Shown here: one piece after another, positions 22,665 to 32,363 of the stretch
How positions within the stretch are numbered: position 1 is the stretch's first letter
Layout of the letters: every line of letters begins with the position of its first letter
NCBI RefSeq assembly: GCF_009176975.1
Contig: NZ_WEZG01000013.1
Span: forward strand, 62,001-126,000
Direction: 5' to 3'
From: Aureimonas psammosilenae
Lineage (GTDB): Bacteria > Pseudomonadota > Alphaproteobacteria > Rhizobiales > Rhizobiaceae
Length of the DNA: 64,000 bases
Notes under the pieces: generated by a model
What the model was told of the DNA's origin: nothing
The model's input: the letters and a program-made list of their open reading frames with translations, nothing else
Database searches by the model: none
Made by a program: the position numbers and the translations under genes

Positions 22665-24110
22665 ATGGCTTCCGCCGCACAGATCCTGGTTGCCGACGAC
22701 GACGCCGCGATCCGTACCGTTATTTCCCAAGCCATGATGCGGGCGGGCTTCGAGGTTCGTGTGACCTCGAACATCGCGACGCTCTGGCGCTGGATTTCGG
22801 CGGGCGAGGGCGATCTCGTGATCACCGACGTTCTCATGCCGGACGGCAACGCCTTCGATGTCCTGCCGCGCATCAAGAATCTGCGGCCCGAGCTGCCGGT
22901 CGTGGTAATGAGCGCGCAGAACACGTTCATGACGGCCATCAAGGCGTCCGAGCGCGGGGCCTACGATTATGTGCCCAAACCCTTCGACCTGACCGAGCTG
23001 GTTTCCATCGTCCGCCGCGCCTTGGCCGAGCCGAAGACGGCGGTGCCGAACGGTGAGGATGCCGGCGAGAACATGCCGCTGATCGGCCGCTCGCCGGCCA
23101 TGCAGGACATCTATCGCGCTTTGGCGCGCATGATGCAGACGGACCTGACGGTCACGATCTCCGGGGAATCGGGCACCGGCAAGGAACTCGTCGCGCGCGC
23201 GCTTCACGACTACGGACGCCGCCGCAAGGGGCCTTTCGTCGCCATCAACATGGCGGCCATTCCGCGCGACCTGATCGAATCGGAACTTTTCGGGCATGAG
23301 AAGGGCGCCTTCACCGGCGCGCAGGCCCGTTCCAGCGGCCGGTTCGAACAGGCGGAAGGCGGAACGCTGTTTCTGGACGAGATCGGCGACATGCCGATGG
23401 AAGCCCAGACCCGCCTGCTCCGTGTTCTGCAGCAGGGCGAATACACGGTGGTCGGCGGGCGCACCCCGATCGCGACCGACGTTCGAATCGTCGCGGCGAC
23501 GAACAAGGACCTGCGCCAGCTCATCGGACGGGGGCTGTTCCGCGAGGACCTGTTCTACCGCCTGAACGTTGTGCCGTTGCGCCTGCCGCCGCTGCGCGAA
23601 CGCATCGAGGATCTGCCGGACCTCGCGCGACACTTCTTCCAGCAGGTCCAGAAGGAAGGGCTTCCACACAAAATCCTGACGCCCGCCGCTCTCGACGTTC
23701 TGCGCCGCTATCACTGGCCGGGCAACGTGCGCGAGTTGGAAAACCTCATCCGGCGCCTCGCCGCCCTCTACCCTCAGGACGAGATATCGGCGGAGATCAT
23801 CGAGCATGAACTCGCGGCCGACCATGCCCGCACGCTCGACGCGCCGGTGGACGGCTCGAAGCCCGTCGATCTCAGCGCCTCGGTCGAACGCTATCTGACC
23901 GAATATTTCGCGTCGTTCGGCGAAGACCTACCGCCCGTCGGGCTGCACGGCCGTATTCTGCGCGACGTGGAATATCCGTTGATCGCCGCCGCCCTTGCGG
24001 CGACGAGGGGCAATCAGGTAAAGGCTGCGGACCTTCTCGGGGTGAACCGAAACACCCTTCGCAAGAAGATTCGCGACCTCGACATCTCGGTGGTCCGTTC
24101 CCTTCGATAA
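22665..24110 (+). CDS. ntrC: Nitrogen regulation response regulator NtrC
   Basis: Sigma-54 enhancer-binding protein of the nitrogen regulon. The 481 residues comprise a receiver domain (phospho-acceptor Asp55 in ITDVLMPDG), an AAA+ domain with Walker A GESGTGKE and the sigma-54-contacting loop GAFTGA (in [10 protein letters not shown]), and a C-terminal Fis-type helix-turn-helix ([19 protein letters not shown]). It follows ntrB with a normal AAGGA ribosome site and is the end of the dusB-ntrBC unit. Confidence 0.96.
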   Translation: MASAAQILVADDDAAIRTVISQAMMRAGFEVRVTSNIATLWRWISAGEGDLVITDVLMPDGNAFDVLPRIKNLRPELPVVVMSAQNTFMTAIKASERGAYDYVPKPFDLTELVSIVRRALAEPKTAVPNGEDAGENMPLIGRSPAMQDIYRALARMMQTDLTVTISGESGTGKELVARALHDYGRRRKGPFVAINMAAIPRDLIESELFGHEKGAFTGAQARSSGRFEQAEGGTLFLDEIGDMPMEAQTRLLRVLQQGEYTVVGGRTPIATDVRIVAATNKDLRQLIGRGLFREDLFYRLNVVPLRLPPLRERIEDLPDLARHFFQQVQKEGLPHKILTPAALDVLRRYHWPGNVRELENLIRRLAALYPQDEISAEIIEHELAADHARTLDAPVDGSKPVDLSASVERYLTEYFASFGEDLPPVGLHGRILRDVEYPLIAAALAATRGNQVKAADLLGVNRNTLRKKIRDLDISVVRSLR

Positions 24111-24147
24111 ATAAAATCAGACGCGTTCGTTGCATTTTGGACACAAA

Positions 24148-24167
24148 TCGTTGCAAAGTAGCAACGA
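24148..24167. promoter_or_regulatory. Perfect inverted repeat between ntrC and ntrY
   Basis: The arms TCGTTGC and GCAACGA flank a 6-nt loop, 38 bp after the ntrC stop and 29 bp before ntrY. No T-run follows, so it could be an operator or an mRNA hairpin between the two two-component systems. It does not match the NtrC consensus TGCAC-N5-GTGCA. Confidence 0.3.
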
Positions 24168-24195
24168 AGAGATGTGATCCAAGCGGCTTCGCCTG

Positions 24196-26436
24196 ATGTC
24201 TGCCCAATCTGCATTGCCTGTCGAGCCGGCGCCGTTCTTTCGGGAGCGTCGCCGATTCATGCTCGTGCCGGGCATTATCGCCGTGGCCGGCGCGATGATC
24301 AGCGGGGCGATCTCCTTCGTCGTTCTGATGGGGTTGACCCCAATCGAGCCGGACAGCCGGGTCGTGACGATCGCCTCGGTCGTGAACGGGGCCTTCGTGC
24401 TTCTGCTCTGCGGGCTGATCGCCCGCGAGGTTGCGCGCATGCTGCGGGCGCGGCGGCAAGGCAAGGCGGCATCCCGTCTTCACGTGCGCATCGTGATCCT
24501 CTTTGCCATCGTCGCGGCGATCCCGGCTATTCTCGTCGCCATCGTCGCCAGCATCACGCTCGATCTCGGGCTCGACCGCTGGTTCGAAATACGCACTCGC
24601 ACCATCGTCGATTCCGCCGTGAGCGTCGCCCACGCTTATGTGAACGAGAACGCGCGCAATCTGCAGGGCTCGACCCTGTCCATGCGCTATGACCTCGACT
24701 CGCAACGCCGGCTCTACGATCTCGACCGAACCGGCTTCCATGACCTTTTTACGGAACAGGCGAGGGGGCGTTCGCTTCTTGGCGCGCAGATCCTCTCCCC
24801 CGACGGCACTCCCGTCCTTTCCGCCGACATCGCGGTGGATAAGCCGCTGCCGCCCCCGCCGGAGGAGACCCTGGAACGCGCCAAGTCCGGGACGCTCGTC
24901 TTCATTCCGCCGGGCGCAACGAATCTCGTCGGTGCGGTGCTGAAGCTTCAATCCCTCGGCGACGTTTATCTCTACACGATTCGCCCGCTCGATCCTCAGG
25001 TCGTCGCAGCGCTGCGTTTGATGGAAGAGCGCTCGCGCGAGTATCGCAATCTACAGGGCAATCGGATCGGCACGCAGATCGCCTTCGCGCTGCTTTATCT
25101 CGGCATCGCGTTGATCGTGCTTCTGTCTGCCATCTGGACCGGCATCGGCGTCGCCGACCGGATCGTGCGCCCGATCCGCCTCCTGATTTCAGCGGCGGAC
25201 GAGGTGAGCGAGGGTAATCTCGCCGTGTCCGTCCCGGTGCGAAATTCGGACGGCGATGTCGGCTCCTTGTCGAACACCTTCAACAACATGACGCTGCAAC
25301 TGCGCAGTCAGCGCGACGAACTCGTTGCGACCAACAGCGTTCTCGACGAGCGGCGTCGCTTCACGGAAGCCGTGCTTTCCGGCGTGACCGCCGGCGTGAT
25401 GGGCGTCGACAACGACGGCACGATCGCGATGCTGAACCCGTCGGCGGAGCGCATCCTGTCGATCAAAGGGGAGGACGCCGTCGGCCGGAATCTGTCCGAC
25501 CTGTTCCCGGCCATCGCGCGGACCCACCGCGCGGCTGGGTCATCCAGGAAGGCGGAGCATCAGGAAGAACTGAAGCTGCGTATCCGGGATCGCGACCGGG
25601 TGCTGACGGTGCGCGTCACGTCCGAAGAAAACGTCGTCGGCCGCCATTCCAGCGTCGTCACCATCGACGACATCACGGATCTCGTGGAAGCGCAGCGCTC
25701 TTCCGCCTGGGCTGATGTCGCGCGCCGTATCGCCCACGAGATCAAGAATCCGCTGACGCCCATCCAGCTTTCCGCCGAGCGCATCCGCCGGCGCTACGGC
25801 AAATATGTCGAGAGTGATCGCGAAATCTTCGATCGCTGCATCGACACGATCAATCGCCAGGTCTCCGACATCGGCCGGATGGTGGACGAGTTCTCGACCT
25901 TCGCGCGTATGCCGAAGCCGCGGATGGAAGCCAAGGATCTGCGCGAGGCCTTGAAGGAAGCCGTCTTCATGCGCGAGATGGGCGATCACGGCATCCGTTT
26001 CACCACGCAATACGACGACGAGCCGATGCTCGGCTCTTTCGACATCCGCCTTCTCAGCCAGGCCTTCGGCAATCTCGTGAAGAACGCGACCGAGGCTTTC
26101 GAGGGCGCGCAAATTGCAGAACCGAAGATCCACATATCGGCCAAGCGCGACGGCGCGATGTTCCGCATCGAAATCATCGACAACGGCAAAGGTTTTCCTC
26201 GGGAGGATCGCGACCGTCTGTTGGAGCCCTATATGACGACGCGCGAGAAGGGGACGGGGCTGGGACTCGCGATCGTGCGCAAGATCATCGAGGAGCATGG
26301 CGGGTCGATCGAACTGGATGACGCTCCGGATGCGCCGCAGGGCGCCATGGTGCGCATCCGGCTTCCGGCGGCGGATCTGGCGGCCGGCGAGGGTGCCGAG
26401 GTTCGGCAGGACAAAAAAGAAGGGAATGCGAACTGA
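24196..26436 (+). CDS. ntrY: Nitrogen regulation sensor kinase NtrY
   Basis: Membrane-bound histidine kinase paired with NtrX. The 746 residues begin with three hydrophobic segments (about 17-40, 55-78 and 96-120), a periplasmic loop, a fourth membrane segment (about 295-320), HAMP and PAS modules, a HisKA box with His514 in RIAHEIKNPLTP and a HATPase domain (LVKNATEAFEG, GTGLGLAIV). Its stop overlaps the ntrX ATG by one base (TGATG). Confidence 0.95.
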   Translation: MSAQSALPVEPAPFFRERRRFMLVPGIIAVAGAMISGAISFVVLMGLTPIEPDSRVVTIASVVNGAFVLLLCGLIAREVARMLRARRQGKAASRLHVRIVILFAIVAAIPAILVAIVASITLDLGLDRWFEIRTRTIVDSAVSVAHAYVNENARNLQGSTLSMRYDLDSQRRLYDLDRTGFHDLFTEQARGRSLLGAQILSPDGTPVLSADIAVDKPLPPPPEETLERAKSGTLVFIPPGATNLVGAVLKLQSLGDVYLYTIRPLDPQVVAALRLMEERSREYRNLQGNRIGTQIAFALLYLGIALIVLLSAIWTGIGVADRIVRPIRLLISAADEVSEGNLAVSVPVRNSDGDVGSLSNTFNNMTLQLRSQRDELVATNSVLDERRRFTEAVLSGVTAGVMGVDNDGTIAMLNPSAERILSIKGEDAVGRNLSDLFPAIARTHRAAGSSRKAEHQEELKLRIRDRDRVLTVRVTSEENVVGRHSSVVTIDDITDLVEAQRSSAWADVARRIAHEIKNPLTPIQLSAERIRRRYGKYVESDREIFDRCIDTINRQVSDIGRMVDEFSTFARMPKPRMEAKDLREALKEAVFMREMGDHGIRFTTQYDDEPMLGSFDIRLLSQAFGNLVKNATEAFEGAQIAEPKIHISAKRDGAMFRIEIIDNGKGFPREDRDRLLEPYMTTREKGTGLGLAIVRKIIEEHGGSIELDDAPDAPQGAMVRIRLPAADLAAGEGAEVRQDKKEGNAN

Positions 26437-27797
26437 TGGCATCGGACATCCTCATCGTCGACGACGAAGCCGACATTCGCGAGCTGGTGGCCGGCATTCT
26501 GGAGGACGAAGGCCACGAGACACGGATCGCCGGAAATTCCGATGCGGCCTTGCAGTCGATCGCCGACCGCGTGCCTCGGCTGGTCTTCCTGGACATCTGG
26601 CTGCAGGGAAGCCGGCTCGACGGTCTGGATCTTCTGGAAGCCATCAAGACGCAGCATCCTGAAGTGCCGGTGGTGATGATCTCGGGCCACGGCAATATCG
26701 AGACCGCCGTTTCCGCTATCCGGCGCGGGGCTTATGATTATATCGAGAAGCCGTTCAAGGCCGACCGTCTGGTGCTGGTCGCCGAGCGTGCCTTGGAAAC
26801 GTCCAAGCTGAAGCGCGAGGTCTCAGACTTGCGCCGTCGTTCATCCGACTTTTCGGAACTGATCGGCCGCTCGCATCTGATGAACCAACTGCGCTCCAAC
26901 ATCGAGCGCGTCGCGCCGACCAACAGCCGCGTCATGATTCTGGGGCCCTCGGGATCGGGCAAGGAGATGGTGGCGCGCGCCCTTCATGCCGGTTCGTCCC
27001 GCGCGAAGGGTCCTTTCGTGGCGCTGAACGCCGCTGCCATCACGCCAGAGCGCATGGAAGTGGAGCTGTTCGGCACCGAAACGCCGCCGGGCGTCGAGCG
27101 CAAGGTCGGCGCCTTCGAGGAAGCGCATGGCGGCGTTCTGTTTCTGGACGAGATCGGCGACATGCCGAGGGAAACGCAGAACAAGATCCTGCGCGTTCTG
27201 ACCGACCAGACCTTCGAGCGCGTCGGCGGCGCCAAGAAGGTGAAGGTGGATGTGCGCATCATCTCCTCCACCTCGCACAATCTCGAGTCCATGATCGCCG
27301 AAGGGAACTTTCGGGAGGATCTTTATCACCGCCTGTCCGTGGTGCCGATCATCGTGCCGCCCTTGGCCGAGCGGCGCGCCGACATTCCGCTGCTGATCGA
27401 GGCGTTCATGAAGCAGATCGGCGACCAGACCGGTATCCGGCCGAAGGACATCAGCTCCGAAGCGATGGCCGTTCTGCAGGCGAGCGACTGGCCCGGCAAC
27501 ATCCGGCAACTTCGCAACAATGTCGAACGCCTGATGATCCTGTCGCGCGACGACGACGGCGCGGCGATCTCGGTGGATATGTTGCCGAGCGAAGTTGGCG
27601 AAATGCTGCCGCGCACCCCATCTCAGGCGGACGGGCGCATTCTCGCCCTGCCGCTTCGCGACGCGCGCGAAGTGTTCGAAAAGGAATATCTGGTCGCGCA
27701 GATCAACCGCTTCGGCGGCAACATATCCCGCACCGCCGAGTTCGTCGGCATGGAGCGTTCCGCTCTCCACCGGAAGCTCAAGTCGCTCGGCATCTGA
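26436..27797 (+). CDS. ntrX: Nitrogen regulation response regulator NtrX
   Basis: Response regulator of the NtrYX system, linked in alphaproteobacteria to nitrogen, redox and envelope control. The 453 residues have a receiver domain (Asp53 in FLDIWLQG), an AAA+ domain (Walker [10 protein letters not shown]) and a Fis-type helix-turn-helix at the C-terminus ([19 protein letters not shown]). The GAFTGA loop needed for sigma-54 contact is absent (the aligned segment reads [11 protein letters not shown]), which is normal for NtrX and implies sigma-54-independent action. Confidence 0.95.
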   Translation: MASDILIVDDEADIRELVAGILEDEGHETRIAGNSDAALQSIADRVPRLVFLDIWLQGSRLDGLDLLEAIKTQHPEVPVVMISGHGNIETAVSAIRRGAYDYIEKPFKADRLVLVAERALETSKLKREVSDLRRRSSDFSELIGRSHLMNQLRSNIERVAPTNSRVMILGPSGSGKEMVARALHAGSSRAKGPFVALNAAAITPERMEVELFGTETPPGVERKVGAFEEAHGGVLFLDEIGDMPRETQNKILRVLTDQTFERVGGAKKVKVDVRIISSTSHNLESMIAEGNFREDLYHRLSVVPIIVPPLAERRADIPLLIEAFMKQIGDQTGIRPKDISSEAMAVLQASDWPGNIRQLRNNVERLMILSRDDDGAAISVDMLPSEVGEMLPRTPSQADGRILALPLRDAREVFEKEYLVAQINRFGGNISRTAEFVGMERSALHRKLKSLGI

Positions 27798-27900
27798 GGG
27801 TGGTTGCGCCGCATTGCGGCTCGGTGCTACGCAGCAAAACCAAAACATGCGAGAGCCCCGCGCCGAGTGGGGATTCGCCAACAATAATGACGGACGCCAG

Positions 27901-28134
27901 ATGGCCGAACGCCCGCAGAGCCTCCAGGACCAGTTCCTCAATACCGTCCGCAAGCAGAAGATTTCGCTCACGATATTTCTCGTCAACGGCGTCAAGCTCA
28001 CCGGCGTCGTGACGTCCTTCGACAATTTCTGCGTGCTTCTGCGCCGCGACGGGCATTCGCAGCTCGTCTACAAGCACGCGATTTCCACCATCATGCCGTC
28101 GCAGCCCGTGCATATGTACGAGCCCGAGGAATAA
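27901..28134 (+). CDS. hfq: RNA chaperone Hfq
   Basis: Sm-like hexameric RNA chaperone. The 77-residue protein has Sm1 ([22 protein letters not shown]) and Sm2 ([14 protein letters not shown]) and the N-terminal SLQDQFLN motif of the proximal RNA-binding face. The short C-terminal tail (HMYEPEE) is usual for rhizobia. The ATG at 27901 sets the family length; the longer frame overlaps ntrX. The order ntrX-hfq-hflX is conserved. Confidence 0.97.
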   Translation: MAERPQSLQDQFLNTVRKQKISLTIFLVNGVKLTGVVTSFDNFCVLLRRDGHSQLVYKHAISTIMPSQPVHMYEPEE

Positions 28135-28145
28135 GGTCACAGCAT

Positions 28146-29534
28146 TTGGCAGAACACGAGGACCGGCGTCCGAGGCAGCCGATCGAGCACAAGTCCGTGG
28201 CGACGAGGGCAGGGGTCGTGGTCCCGGTCCTGCGCCAGTGGCCGGCACCCGACGAAGCCGCCGACACCGTGCCGCGTGCCGATGAAAGCCGTCTTGAAGA
28301 AGCCGTCGGCCTCGCCGCCGCCATCGATCTCGACATCGTTTCCGCGACGATCGTTTCGGTTTCGAAACCGCGGCCGGCGACGCTAATCGGCGCTGGCAAG
28401 GTCGAGGAACTGAAGGGCATCGTCGCGGCCGAGGAGATCGGTCTGGTGATCTTCGATCATCCGCTGACGCCTGTGCAACAGCGCAATCTGGAAAAGGAAC
28501 TGGGCGCCAAGGTCCTCGACCGGACAGGCCTCATCCTTGAAATCTTCGGTCGCCGCGCCCGCACCAAGGAAGGCCGCCTCCAGGTCGAGCTTGCCCATCT
28601 GAACTATCAGAAGGGTCGGTTGGTGCGAAGCTGGACCCACCTCGAGCGCCAGCGCGGTGGCGCGGGGTTCCTGGGCGGTCCCGGCGAAACGCAGATCGAA
28701 TCCGACCGGCGCCAGCTTCAGGAGAAGATCGGACGGCTGGAGCGCGAGCTTGAAGCTGTTCGTCGCACGCGCAGCCTGCATCGCTCCAAGCGCAAGAAAG
28801 CGCCGCATCCGGTGGTCGCGCTCGTCGGCTACACCAATGCGGGCAAGTCGACGCTCTTCAACGCCATCACCGGTGCCGAAGTGCTGGCGAAGGATCTCCT
28901 TTTCGCGACGCTCGACCCGACGCTTCGCCGGATCACGCTGCCGCACGGAACAGAAGTCATCCTGTCCGATACGGTGGGCTTCATCTCGGACCTGCCGACG
29001 CATCTCGTCGCGGCGTTCCGCGCGACGCTCGAAGAGGTCATCGAAGCGGAACTCGTGCTCCATGTGCGCGACATGGCGAACCACGACGCGTCTGCGCAGG
29101 CGTCCGACGTGAACAAGATTCTCGCCGATCTCGAGATCGATACGGCGGACGCCGACCATGTTGTCGAGGTCTGGAACAAGGTGGATTTGCTGGACGAGGC
29201 CGCGCGCGCGCAGATCGCCACGGCGGCGGAAAGCGGCAGCCATGGCCTGAAGGTTCATCTCGTGTCCGCCGTTACCGGCGAAGGGATCGAGGCGCTTCTC
29301 GCCGACATCGAAACGCGCGTTGCCGGCTCGGTCAGCGATGTCGCGCTCGACATTCCGCCCGACAGTCTGCCGATCCTGCCGTGGATCTACGAGAACGCTT
29401 CGGTGCATGAGCGCACCGACCGCGAGGATGGCAGCGTTCTCGTGAATGCAGGCATGACCACGCAGGCCCGCGCCGAGCTTCGCCGGTTAAGCAGCCGTTA
29501 TCCGGATGTGCGGGTGGTCTCGACCGCCGGCTGA
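28146..29534 (+). CDS. hflX: Ribosome-associated GTPase HflX
   Basis: GTPase that splits stalled ribosomes. The 462-residue protein has the HflX N-terminal domain (PATLIGAGKVEELKG, VIFDHPLTPVQQRNLEKEL), a coiled-coil linker with GPGETQIESDRR, and the G domain with GYTNAGKST (about 228-236), DTVGFISDLP and NKVD. The start is a TTG 11 bp after hfq; no better ATG is present near the conserved N-terminus. Its 3' end overlaps convergent mazG by 37 bp. Confidence 0.94.
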   Translation: MAEHEDRRPRQPIEHKSVATRAGVVVPVLRQWPAPDEAADTVPRADESRLEEAVGLAAAIDLDIVSATIVSVSKPRPATLIGAGKVEELKGIVAAEEIGLVIFDHPLTPVQQRNLEKELGAKVLDRTGLILEIFGRRARTKEGRLQVELAHLNYQKGRLVRSWTHLERQRGGAGFLGGPGETQIESDRRQLQEKIGRLERELEAVRRTRSLHRSKRKKAPHPVVALVGYTNAGKSTLFNAITGAEVLAKDLLFATLDPTLRRITLPHGTEVILSDTVGFISDLPTHLVAAFRATLEEVIEAELVLHVRDMANHDASAQASDVNKILADLEIDTADADHVVEVWNKVDLLDEAARAQIATAAESGSHGLKVHLVSAVTGEGIEALLADIETRVAGSVSDVALDIPPDSLPILPWIYENASVHERTDREDGSVLVNAGMTTQARAELRRLSSRYPDVRVVSTAG

Positions 29535-30409
29535 GCTGTTTTGGATCGATGGCTCTTCGCGTCGATCCATAGTGCTTCCATCTCGGCAAGCGAGGCCTCG
29601 TCGAGGCTTCGCCCACGCCGAGCCAGCGTTTCCTCGATATAGCCGAAGCGGTCGCGAAATTTAACGACGCAGCCGCGCAGCGCTTTCTCCGGGTCGAGCT
29701 TGTAGAACCGACCGAGATTGACGAGGCTGAAGAGGATGTCACCGAACTCCTTTTCCATCTCGTCGCGGTCGCCCTCGGCGAAAGCCGCGTCGAACTCCTC
29801 GAATTCCTCTTCGATCTTCTCGCGAATGGGTTCGGCGGCATCCCAGTCGAAACCGACCTTCGCCGCTTTTTCCTGAACCTTCAGCGCCAGCATGAGCGCC
29901 GGGAAGTTCGGCGGGATCGCGTCCAGAAGCTGTCTCGGCCGCTCCGCAGCGTTGCCCGACCATGGATCGTCGCATTCCGTTGAGGGATCGACGCGCGCGG
30001 CGAGATCGCTGCGCCGTGCAGCTTTTTCCGCGCGCTCTTCGGCCTTGATGCGCTCCCATTGGCCCTTGGCCGAACCAGCGCTGCGGGCAACCGCATCGCC
30101 GAACACATGCGGATGCCGGCGAACCATCTTGCGGGTGATGCCTTCGACCACATCCTCGAAGGTGAAGAGCCCGCGCTCGGCGGCGAGCTGCGAGTGATAA
30201 ACGACCTGGAGAAGCAGGTCGCCGAGTTCCTCGCGCAGATCCTCCGCGTCATGTCGCTCGATCGCGTCGGCGACTTCGTAGGCTTCTTCCAGCGTGTAGG
30301 GCACGATCGTCTCGAAGCTTTGCTCGACGTCCCAAGAGCATCCGGTCTTGGGATCGCGTAGCGCCGCCATGATGTCGACCAAGCGTCGGATATCGCGAGA
30401 CGGCTGCAT
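29498..30409 (-). CDS. mazG: Nucleoside triphosphate pyrophosphohydrolase MazG
   Basis: Hydrolyses (d)NTPs to monophosphates. The 303-residue two-domain protein shows the MazG metal-binding pairs EEAYE (Glu41, Glu42, Glu45) and EELGD (Glu60/61, Asp64) in the first domain, with a second MazG-like domain after residue 170 (FEEFDAAFAEGDRDEMEKEFGDI). It is transcribed against hflX with a 37-bp 3' overlap. Confidence 0.93.
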   Translation of the reverse strand: MQPSRDIRRLVDIMAALRDPKTGCSWDVEQSFETIVPYTLEEAYEVADAIERHDAEDLREELGDLLLQVVYHSQLAAERGLFTFEDVVEGITRKMVRRHPHVFGDAVARSAGSAKGQWERIKAEERAEKAARRSDLAARVDPSTECDDPWSGNAAERPRQLLDAIPPNFPALMLALKVQEKAAKVGFDWDAAEPIREKIEEEFEEFDAAFAEGDRDEMEKEFGDILFSLVNLGRFYKLDPEKALRGCVVKFRDRFGYIEETLARRGRSLDEASLAEMEALWIDAKSHRSKTAQPAVETTRTSG

Positions 30410-30744
30410 GGGAAACTCCGGGATTCATTTGAAGGCGCAAAGCGCGGTCGCAAGGTCTCAATGGGCAGGGGGGACCAAAGCCTCGATAGCCTCAGCCGTC
30501 AACGGCGTCGATAGGCTATATCAAAAGTTGCATAAGATAGATTATGGAACATTTGATACTGGGCTGAATGGAATGGGATGCGGTTGGTCGTGCCGGGTCA
30601 GCATCGCCCTGTCCCGTCGATCCCGACGGCCCAGAGCCACTTTCGTTCGATCAAGCGTCGACCTCTACGGCACCGACCAACATGATCGCCGATCCTGCGA
30701 CGGTGAGAATAAAGAAGTTCTATCCGCCGAGCCGAAGCCGGCGT
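30410..30744. other. Intergenic gap between mazG and the MBL gene
   Basis: The 335-bp stretch has no convincing gene. It contains a small inverted repeat CCGTCG-ATCC-CGACGG near 30616 and an AT-richer core (30519-30560) that could hold the mazG promoter. A short hydrophobic reading frame lies on the minus strand just past the MBL stop but has no clear start. Confidence 0.4.
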
Positions 30745-31554
30745 TCAGTCCACTGGAAATTCGAGAACCATGCCGTCATAGGCCGGTCGAATATGGTCCG
30801 GCAGTTCGGTGGCGAGCGTCTCGTAGTCGAGCGGCGTATGCATGTGCGTGAACGTCGCGCTGCGCGCGCCGAGGCGCGAAATCCAGCCAAGCGCCTGATC
30901 CACCGACAAATGGCTTGGATGCGGCGTGTATTGAAGCGCATCGATGACCACGTGGCCGACGCCTTCAAGCGCCGCGACGGAAGCCGGCGGAAAATCGCTG
31001 ACGTCGCTGCAATAGGCCAAGGGCCCGAACCGGAAGCCGAGCGAATGAATGCGCCCATGTTCCTGGCGAACCGGCAGGATATCGAGCACGCCCCCGCCGC
31101 CCGCGATCTGGAACGGCGTGCCGGCTTCGATCGCCACGCGCCGCACGATAGGATCGTAGGCGCTGCCGGGTGCGCGTTCGAAACAATAGCGGAAACCTTC
31201 GAACAACCGCTCATAGGTCGCATCGTCGGCATGGACCGGGATCACCCGTCGCAGATCCAGCGCGAAGCCGCGAAGGTCGTCGATCCCATGGGTGTGGTCG
31301 GCGTGCGGGTGCGTCACCAGAACGGCGTCGAGATGCTGGATGCCGCTGCCGATGATCTGCTCGCGAAGGTCCGGCCCGCAATCGATCAGGACGTTGGTTT
31401 CGCCCGTTGGCGTGATGCGCTGAACCAGCGCCGAGGCGCGAAGTCGGCGGTTACGCGGATTGCTCGGATCGCAAGCGCCCCAGTCGCCCGTGATGCGCGG
31501 CGTTCCCGGCGACGAACCGCATCCGAGGATCGTGAGGCGTAAGAGCCCGCTCAA
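30745..31554 (-). CDS. MBL-fold metallohydrolase (PhnP-like)
   Basis: The 269-residue metallo-beta-lactamase-fold protein resembles the PhnP phosphodiesterase group. It begins LTILGCGSSPGTPRITGDWGACDP, has the metal-binding motif THPHADHTHG (His82, His84, Asp86, His87), and later HVVIDALQ and TFTHMHTPLDY for further ligands. The start is a TTG overlapping the tatD stop (TTGA). In this widespread metG-tatD-MBL cluster its substrate is not settled. Confidence 0.9.
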   Translation of the reverse strand: MSGLLRLTILGCGSSPGTPRITGDWGACDPSNPRNRRLRASALVQRITPTGETNVLIDCGPDLREQIIGSGIQHLDAVLVTHPHADHTHGIDDLRGFALDLRRVIPVHADDATYERLFEGFRYCFERAPGSAYDPIVRRVAIEAGTPFQIAGGGGVLDILPVRQEHGRIHSLGFRFGPLAYCSDVSDFPPASVAALEGVGHVVIDALQYTPHPSHLSVDQALGWISRLGARSATFTHMHTPLDYETLATELPDHIRPAYDGMVLEFPVD

Positions 31555-32363
31555 GACGAAACCGATGTCGCCCGAGGGTCCGGCACCTTGGAAAAGAGCC
31601 GGAAGAAATTGTCCGACGTCTGCTGCGCCAGTGCGTCCAGCGTGATGCCCTTCACCTCGGCAAGCGCGGTCGCGGTGTCGCGAACGAAGGCCGGCTCGTT
31701 GCGTCGGCCGCGGTTCGGTGGCGGCGCGAGATACGGCGCATCCGTTTCCACCAAAAGCCTGTCGTTCGGGATGTCGGCGGCGATGGCGCGAAGCTCTTCC
31801 GAGCGCTTGAAGGCCAGAATGCCCGAGAACGAGACATAGCCGCCAAGAGCCAAACCATGCTCGGCGAGCCGGCGGCCAGCCGAAAAGCAGTGCAGGACGA
31901 AGCCGAACGCGCCTTGTGCGGTCTCGTCCTCCAGAATGCGCCTCATGTCGTCGTCGCAGTCGCGCGAATGGATCACGAGCGGCAATCCGGTCTCGCGCGC
32001 GGCAGCGATCTGGCGGCGGAACACGCGCTCCTGCACGGCGGGCGGTGCGCCCTCGTGGAAGTAGTCGAGACCCGCCTCGCCGATCGCCACGACGTTCGGC
32101 TCGCGGCTCCAACGAACATAGTCCCTGGTGCCGAGATCCGGCTCCTCGCCAGCGCTCAGCGGATGGGTTCCGACCGATGCATAGACGCTCGGGTAGCGGT
32201 TCGTCAGTTCCAGAAGGCGCGCCATTTTCGAAACCCGCGTCGAGATCGTCACCATCAGGCGGATATCGGCCTGATGGGCGCGCTCGATCAGCGCGTCCCG
32301 GTCTTCGTCGAAATCGGCGAAGTCCAGGTGGCAATGGCTGTCGACAAGGAAGGTGCCGGCCAT
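31551..32363 (-). CDS. tatD: TatD-family metal-dependent hydrolase/DNase
   Basis: The 270-residue TIM-barrel hydrolase of the TatD group (3'-5' exonuclease activity in characterised members). Metal ligands are visible in DSHCHLDF (His10, His12), GEAGLDYF, IHSRD and LHCFS, with VETDAPYL near the C-terminus. Its ATG overlaps the metG stop (ATGA), and its stop overlaps the next gene, so metG, tatD and the MBL gene are translationally coupled. Confidence 0.94.
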   Translation of the reverse strand: MAGTFLVDSHCHLDFADFDEDRDALIERAHQADIRLMVTISTRVSKMARLLELTNRYPSVYASVGTHPLSAGEEPDLGTRDYVRWSREPNVVAIGEAGLDYFHEGAPPAVQERVFRRQIAAARETGLPLVIHSRDCDDDMRRILEDETAQGAFGFVLHCFSAGRRLAEHGLALGGYVSFSGILAFKRSEELRAIAADIPNDRLLVETDAPYLAPPPNRGRRNEPAFVRDTATALAEVKGITLDALAQQTSDNFFRLFSKVPDPRATSVSS